A stretch of DNA of 36,866 bases from Gammaproteobacteria bacterium (GTDB taxonomy: Bacteria > Pseudomonadota > Gammaproteobacteria > Pseudomonadales > Azotimanducaceae). Positions 32,504 through 36,866 of this stretch are shown here, piece by piece; within the stretch, counting starts at the first letter, position 1, and each line of letters begins with the position of its first letter. Location of the stretch: positions 1 through 36,866 of the forward strand of contig JAPOVY010000085.1 of the NCBI GenBank assembly GCA_026707905.1, written 5' to 3'. The translations under genes and the position numbers were made by a program. The notes beneath the pieces were generated by a model that worked only from the letters and a program-made list of their open reading frames with translations, made no database searches and was not told the origin of the DNA.

Positions 32504-34252
32504 ATGACTGAAATGCTCTCCGGAGGCGAAATCTTGATTCGTGCGTTGCAGGATGAAGGTGTAGAGCACATCTTCGGGTACCCGGGCGGTGCAGCGCTAC
32601 ACATTTACGACGCCCTTTTCAAGCAGCAGCGTGTCGAGCATATTCTTGTGCGACACGAGCAAGCCGCGACCCACATGGCCGACGGTTACGCACGAGCGAC
32701 GGGCAATCCTGGCGTAGTTCTGGTAACGTCGGGACCCGGTGCCACGAATGCGATCACGGGAATTGCGACCGCTTACATGGACTCGATTCCTATGATCGTG
32801 ATTTCGGCACAAGTACCGCACGAAGTGATCGGTACCGACGCCTTTCAAGAAACGGACATGATCGGGATATCGCGTCCGATCGTAAAACACAGTTTTATCG
32901 TTCGAACCGCGAGCGAAATCCCCTGGCTTGTGAAGCAAGCGTTCTATATATCTACGACAGGGCGACCGGGGCCCATCGTCATCGATATTCCCAAGGACAC
33001 AACGGATCCGAACGAGCTATTTGAGTATTCGTATCCTGATAGTGTCAGTTTGCGGTCATATAAACCTGCGTTGAAAGGACATTCCGGCCAAATCCGCAAA
33101 GCCGCAGTGACCATGGTGAAAGCAAAGCGACCGGTTATATATGCCGGGGGCGGCGTTGTGCAAGGCGGCGCTGACGAGGAACTGGTGAAGGTCGCCCGAC
33201 TTACCGGGTTCCCTTTAACGAACACTCTAATGGGTCTTGGTTCGTTTCCTGGCGATGACTCCCAGTTTCTTGGCATGCTCGGTATGCACGGCACTTTCGA
33301 GGCAAACAATGCAATGCACCACTCCGACTTGATCATCGCTGTGGGCGCACGTTTCGACGACCGGGTAACGAACAATCCTGCGAAGTTTTGTCCAGGTGCG
33401 ACGATCATCCATATCGACATTGACCCTGCGTCGATTTCGAAGGTCATTACGGCAGATATCCCGATTGTTGGTCCTGCGAAGCCGGTGTTAAAGGAACTTC
33501 ATACCGCACTTGAGGCTGAAATGGTCAAGCATCCAATCGACCAATCGAGCCTCGACGAATGGTGGCGTCGTATCGCGTTATGGCGGCAAGAACACGGATT
33601 GGATCATGATCAACGCGAACGCAAGAGTGAGAGTGGTCAGTTATTGCCTCAGCAAGTGATCCAAGCGGTCTATCGTGCGACTCAAGGTGAAGCGTTCGTC
33701 ACGAGCGATGTGGGTCAGCATCAGATGTTTGCAGCCCAGTATTACAAGTTCCGGCAGGGTCGTCAGTGGATCAATTCAGGTGGTCTAGGCACGATGGGAT
33801 TCGGTCTTCCTGCAGCCATGGGGGTGCAGTTCGCCGTTCCTGATGCGACAGTTGTATGTATCACGGGCGAGGGTAGTTTCATGATGAATATGCAGGAACT
33901 GTCGACTTGCATGCAATATGCATTACCGATCAAAATAGTCAATCTGAACAACCAAGCGCTCGGTATGGTTAAGCAGTGGCAGGATATGCAATACGGTGGA
34001 CGGTACTCGCACAGTACGTACAGCGACGCACTTCCTGATTTCGAGCAGTTGATCAGATCGTTTGGACACCACAGCTTTACCGCAAACTCAATCGACGAAC
34101 TCGACTCGGTTGTTGATGAAGCATTTAGTCCGAAGTTGAAAGACAAGCTCGTATTTATCAATGCATATGTGGATCCAGATGAGCACGTCTACCCGATGTT
34201 TGTTCGAGGCGGTTCACTTGAGGACATGGTGCTGTCCAAAGGACTCGCGTGA
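32504..34252 (+). CDS. ilvI: Acetolactate synthase, large (catalytic) subunit
   Basis: This 582-residue ThDP enzyme condenses pyruvate with pyruvate or 2-oxobutyrate in the first common step of valine, leucine and isoleucine synthesis. It shows the N-terminal LIRALQDEGVEHIFGYPGGAAL, the catalytic Glu in VRHEQAATHMADGYARATG near residue 50, and the FAD/middle-domain MLGMHGTFEANNAM. The ThDP motif starts at TGEGSFMMN and ends at VNLNN. The protein is full length and collinear with E. coli IlvI. Its stop overlaps the ilvH start by one base. It heads ilvI-ilvH-ilvC-pssA, a gene order known from Pseudomonas. Confidence 0.96.
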   Translation: MTEMLSGGEILIRALQDEGVEHIFGYPGGAALHIYDALFKQQRVEHILVRHEQAATHMADGYARATGNPGVVLVTSGPGATNAITGIATAYMDSIPMIVISAQVPHEVIGTDAFQETDMIGISRPIVKHSFIVRTASEIPWLVKQAFYISTTGRPGPIVIDIPKDTTDPNELFEYSYPDSVSLRSYKPALKGHSGQIRKAAVTMVKAKRPVIYAGGGVVQGGADEELVKVARLTGFPLTNTLMGLGSFPGDDSQFLGMLGMHGTFEANNAMHHSDLIIAVGARFDDRVTNNPAKFCPGATIIHIDIDPASISKVITADIPIVGPAKPVLKELHTALEAEMVKHPIDQSSLDEWWRRIALWRQEHGLDHDQRERKSESGQLLPQQVIQAVYRATQGEAFVTSDVGQHQMFAAQYYKFRQGRQWINSGGLGTMGFGLPAAMGVQFAVPDATVVCITGEGSFMMNMQELSTCMQYALPIKIVNLNNQALGMVKQWQDMQYGGRYSHSTYSDALPDFEQLIRSFGHHSFTANSIDELDSVVDEAFSPKLKDKLVFINAYVDPDEHVYPMFVRGGSLEDMVLSKGLA

Positions 34253-34746
34253 TGCGACGGTTATTAGCGGTTCTGCTTGAGAACGAAGCCGGCGCGCTTT
34301 CACGCGTGATTGGGCTCTTCGCTCAACGAAACTACAACATCGAGTCACTAACGGTTGCCCCGACTGAGGACCCAACGCTATCTCGTTTGACGCTTCTGAC
34401 GGAAGGCGACGACGAGAAGATAGAACAGGTAACAAAGCACTTAAACCGGCTTATCGAAGTCGTGAAAGTGAATGACTTGACGGAAGGTGCGCACATCGAG
34501 CGCGAGCTCATGTTGATAAAGATCCGAGCGGAAGGGAATGGCCACCGTGAAGAGGTCTTTCGAACGTGTGAGATATTCCGGGGCGATGTGGTCGATGTCA
34601 CACAGGATTCGTATACGGTTCAGCTGACCGGTCCAACGAAGAAGCTCTTCGCGTTCATGCGTGCGATTGGCGAAACATCCATTTTGGAGGTCGTTCGTAC
34701 GGGTGTTTCTGGCATCAGTCGCGGCGACAAAATACTCGAACTTTAG
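34252..34746 (+). CDS. ilvH: Acetolactate synthase, small (regulatory) subunit
   Basis: This 164-residue regulatory subunit activates IlvI and confers feedback inhibition by valine. The N-terminal ACT domain starts MRRLLAVLLENEAGALSRVIGLFAQRNYNIESLTV, where the valine site lies between subunits, and ELMLIKIRAEGNGHREEVFR opens the C-terminal domain. I start at ATG 34252 because it overlaps the ilvI stop as TGATG and has AGGA eight bases upstream; a GTG at 34249 would add one residue. It is translationally coupled to ilvI and followed 23 bp later by ilvC. Confidence 0.96.
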   Translation: MRRLLAVLLENEAGALSRVIGLFAQRNYNIESLTVAPTEDPTLSRLTLLTEGDDEKIEQVTKHLNRLIEVVKVNDLTEGAHIERELMLIKIRAEGNGHREEVFRTCEIFRGDVVDVTQDSYTVQLTGPTKKLFAFMRAIGETSILEVVRTGVSGISRGDKILEL

Positions 34747-34769
34747 GGATAGCTACAACAGGAATCTAA

Positions 34770-35789
<1,020 letters not shown>

Positions 35790-35793
35790 CGCA

Positions 35794-36612
35794 ATGACTA
35801 AGAAACGACGCGAGTTCTCCGTCGTCAACAAGACTCGAAATATCGCATCTCAGAACCGTCGTCGCGGTGTGTTTCTCTTGCCCAATGCGATTACGACCGG
35901 TGCGATGTTTTCGGGTTTCTTTGCGATCGTCGCAGCGACTGAAGGTAAGTTTCTGTTTGCCGGTATCGCATTACTAGCCGCGATGATCCTAGACGCACTG
36001 GATGGACGAGTTGCGCGGGCAATGAAAGCCGAAAGTGATTTTGGTAAGCAATTTGATTCGTTGTCCGACATGGTAGCGTTTGGTGTCGCACCAGGCGTAT
36101 TAGCGTTCGAATGGGGTCTGAATACGTTGAGTCAGATCGGTTGGGCGATTACATTTCTTTATATGGCATGTGCTGCGTTGAGGTTGGCGCGGTTCAATAT
36201 CGCAGGTGACAGTTCGTCATTCACTGGGTTGCCATCGCCGATGGCGTGCGGAGTTGTCGCTTCAGCGGCGTGGTTGTGGGGTGACATGTTCCAGACGTCG
36301 CCGCACATCTCGGTTGTGATCGTAATGGCAGCGCTTGTTGTCGGAATCGCTCTACTGATGGTGTCGAATATCCGCTACTACTCGCCGAAGCTGTTTCGGA
36401 TCAGGGGTCGGATTCCCTACGTTTCGTTCGTTGTGCTGGTGCTTGTTCTCGCGGTGATTTTCGTGAATCCGCCGCTGGTGTTCTTCATCTGCACGATGGC
36501 GTATGCGCTCTCTGGACCCGGCGAATACGTATGGCGCAGGTTTAAGAAACCAGCATCCGTTGACGAAGTTGCGGACGATGTCGAAGTTGATGAACAGCAA
36601 AAGGCTGACTAA
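35794..36612 (+). CDS. pssA: CDP-diacylglycerol-serine O-phosphatidyltransferase
   Basis: This 272-residue integral membrane enzyme makes phosphatidylserine, the precursor of phosphatidylethanolamine. The CDP-alcohol phosphotransferase motif is complete: DALDGRVARAMKAESDFGKQFDSLSD (D-G-x2-A-R-x8-G-x3-D-x3-D) around residues 66-92. About seven hydrophobic segments follow the pattern of the membrane-embedded type II enzyme, not the peripheral PLD-like enzyme of E. coli. An acidic tail (EVADDVEVDEQQ) ends the protein. It begins four bases after ilvC and so is probably transcribed with ilvIHC, tying phospholipid synthesis to the amino-acid operon. Confidence 0.93.
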   Translation: MTKKRREFSVVNKTRNIASQNRRRGVFLLPNAITTGAMFSGFFAIVAATEGKFLFAGIALLAAMILDALDGRVARAMKAESDFGKQFDSLSDMVAFGVAPGVLAFEWGLNTLSQIGWAITFLYMACAALRLARFNIAGDSSSFTGLPSPMACGVVASAAWLWGDMFQTSPHISVVIVMAALVVGIALLMVSNIRYYSPKLFRIRGRIPYVSFVVLVLVLAVIFVNPPLVFFICTMAYALSGPGEYVWRRFKKPASVDEVADDVEVDEQQKAD

Positions 36613-36694
36613 GTTGCGCGCTTGCAAAAACACGCTTAACGGTATAGAACTTCCCGCGAGCCAGCGGTTCTAAAGTGAGAGGGAGACAGTCGCG

Positions 36695-36866
36695 ATGTTG
36701 ATTAGATTTTCAAGAAAAAATGACCCGAAACCATCAGAGATTACACCTGAACGAATCTACCGTGCGCGAAGAGAGATTCTGAAAGGTTCCGGCGCGATTG
36801 CTGCGCTATCCGCCGTGCATGCTAGTGGTCTTCCTTCGGACTGGATCGAATCTCAAGGCTACACCA
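36695..36866 (+). CDS. msrP: Methionine-sulfoxide reductase catalytic subunit MsrP (5' part)
   Basis: Only the first 57 codons are in the window. The N-terminus MLIRFSRKNDPKPSEITPE followed by IYRARREILKGSGAIAAL resembles the start of YedY/MsrP, a molybdopterin enzyme exported by the Tat system that repairs oxidised methionines in periplasmic proteins. The ARREILK segment followed by a small-residue hydrophobic run is a Tat signal. A purine-rich GAGAGGGAGA lies about seven bases before the ATG. Position after ilvIHC-pssA matches Pseudomonas-type genomes and supports the call. The gap upstream (36613-36694) has TTGCAA and TATAGA hexamers only 15 bp apart, a possible weak promoter. Confidence 0.85.
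   Translation, partial: MLIRFSRKNDPKPSEITPERIYRARREILKGSGAIAALSAVHASGLPSDWIESQGYT

Overview
The window looks like an ordinary chromosomal segment from a gammaproteobacterium. The conserved blocks ispB / rplU-rpmA-obgE-proB / rpsT / murJ-ribF-lspA, bamD / rluD, and ilvIHC-pssA-msrP follow the order I know from Pseudomonas-type genomes, and the individual proteins (AsnS, BamD, RluD, IlvC, PssA, GloA-like) read as gammaproteobacterial. Base composition is moderate by eye (not computed). Genes are tightly packed, many start with GTG or TTG, and many lack a clear Shine-Dalgarno. I see no transposase, integrase, phage gene, CRISPR array, toxin-antitoxin pair or rRNA, and no gap between genes longer than 300 bases.

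Layout. 1-2404: the 3'-truncated asparaginyl-tRNA synthetase gene and a FemAB-like/DUF482 acyltransferase, both on the minus strand. 2608-6904: a four-gene ABC exporter or lipoprotein-release type operon (membrane-fusion protein, LolD/MacB-like ATPase, two different FtsX-type permeases). 7017-8357: a MATE efflux pump with a suspicious N-terminus. 8385-8846: a flavodoxin-like WrbA-family protein, divergent from an acoABXC-type operon (9005-13205) that encodes E1 alpha, E1 beta, AcoX and the E2 of a 2-oxoacid/acetoin dehydrogenase. The gap between them is full of operator-like repeats. 13293-22568: an accessory metabolic stretch with threonine ammonia-lyase, an NAD-epimerase, a luciferase-like oxidoreductase, an AidB-like acyl-CoA dehydrogenase, a PEGA-like lipoprotein, a secreted carboxylesterase, a small membrane protein, a glyoxalase-I-like protein and a short-chain dehydrogenase. 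22570-22646: tRNA-Pro(CGG).

22774-36866: the conserved housekeeping core. It covers quinone side-chain synthesis (IspB), ribosomal proteins L21, L27 and S20, the GTPase Obg, proline synthesis (ProB), lipid II flipping (MurJ), FAD synthesis (RibF), lipoprotein signal peptidase (LspA), outer-membrane assembly (BamD), 23S rRNA pseudouridylation (RluD), branched-chain amino-acid synthesis (IlvI, IlvH, IlvC), phosphatidylserine synthase and the start of periplasmic methionine-sulfoxide reductase MsrP. Envelope genes (MurJ, LspA, BamD, PssA, the ABC exporter) are well represented.

I found no wholly new multi-gene system. The most interesting signals are regulatory and structural: the operator-like array plus a 24-bp near-palindrome upstream of acoA, a promoter core shared by rpsT, tRNA-Pro and ilvIHC, two palindromes between ispB and rplU, a six-codon Leu-Val-Ile mini-ORF in the ilv leader, a possible frameshift at the MATE N-terminus, and the absence of ileS between ribF and lspA.
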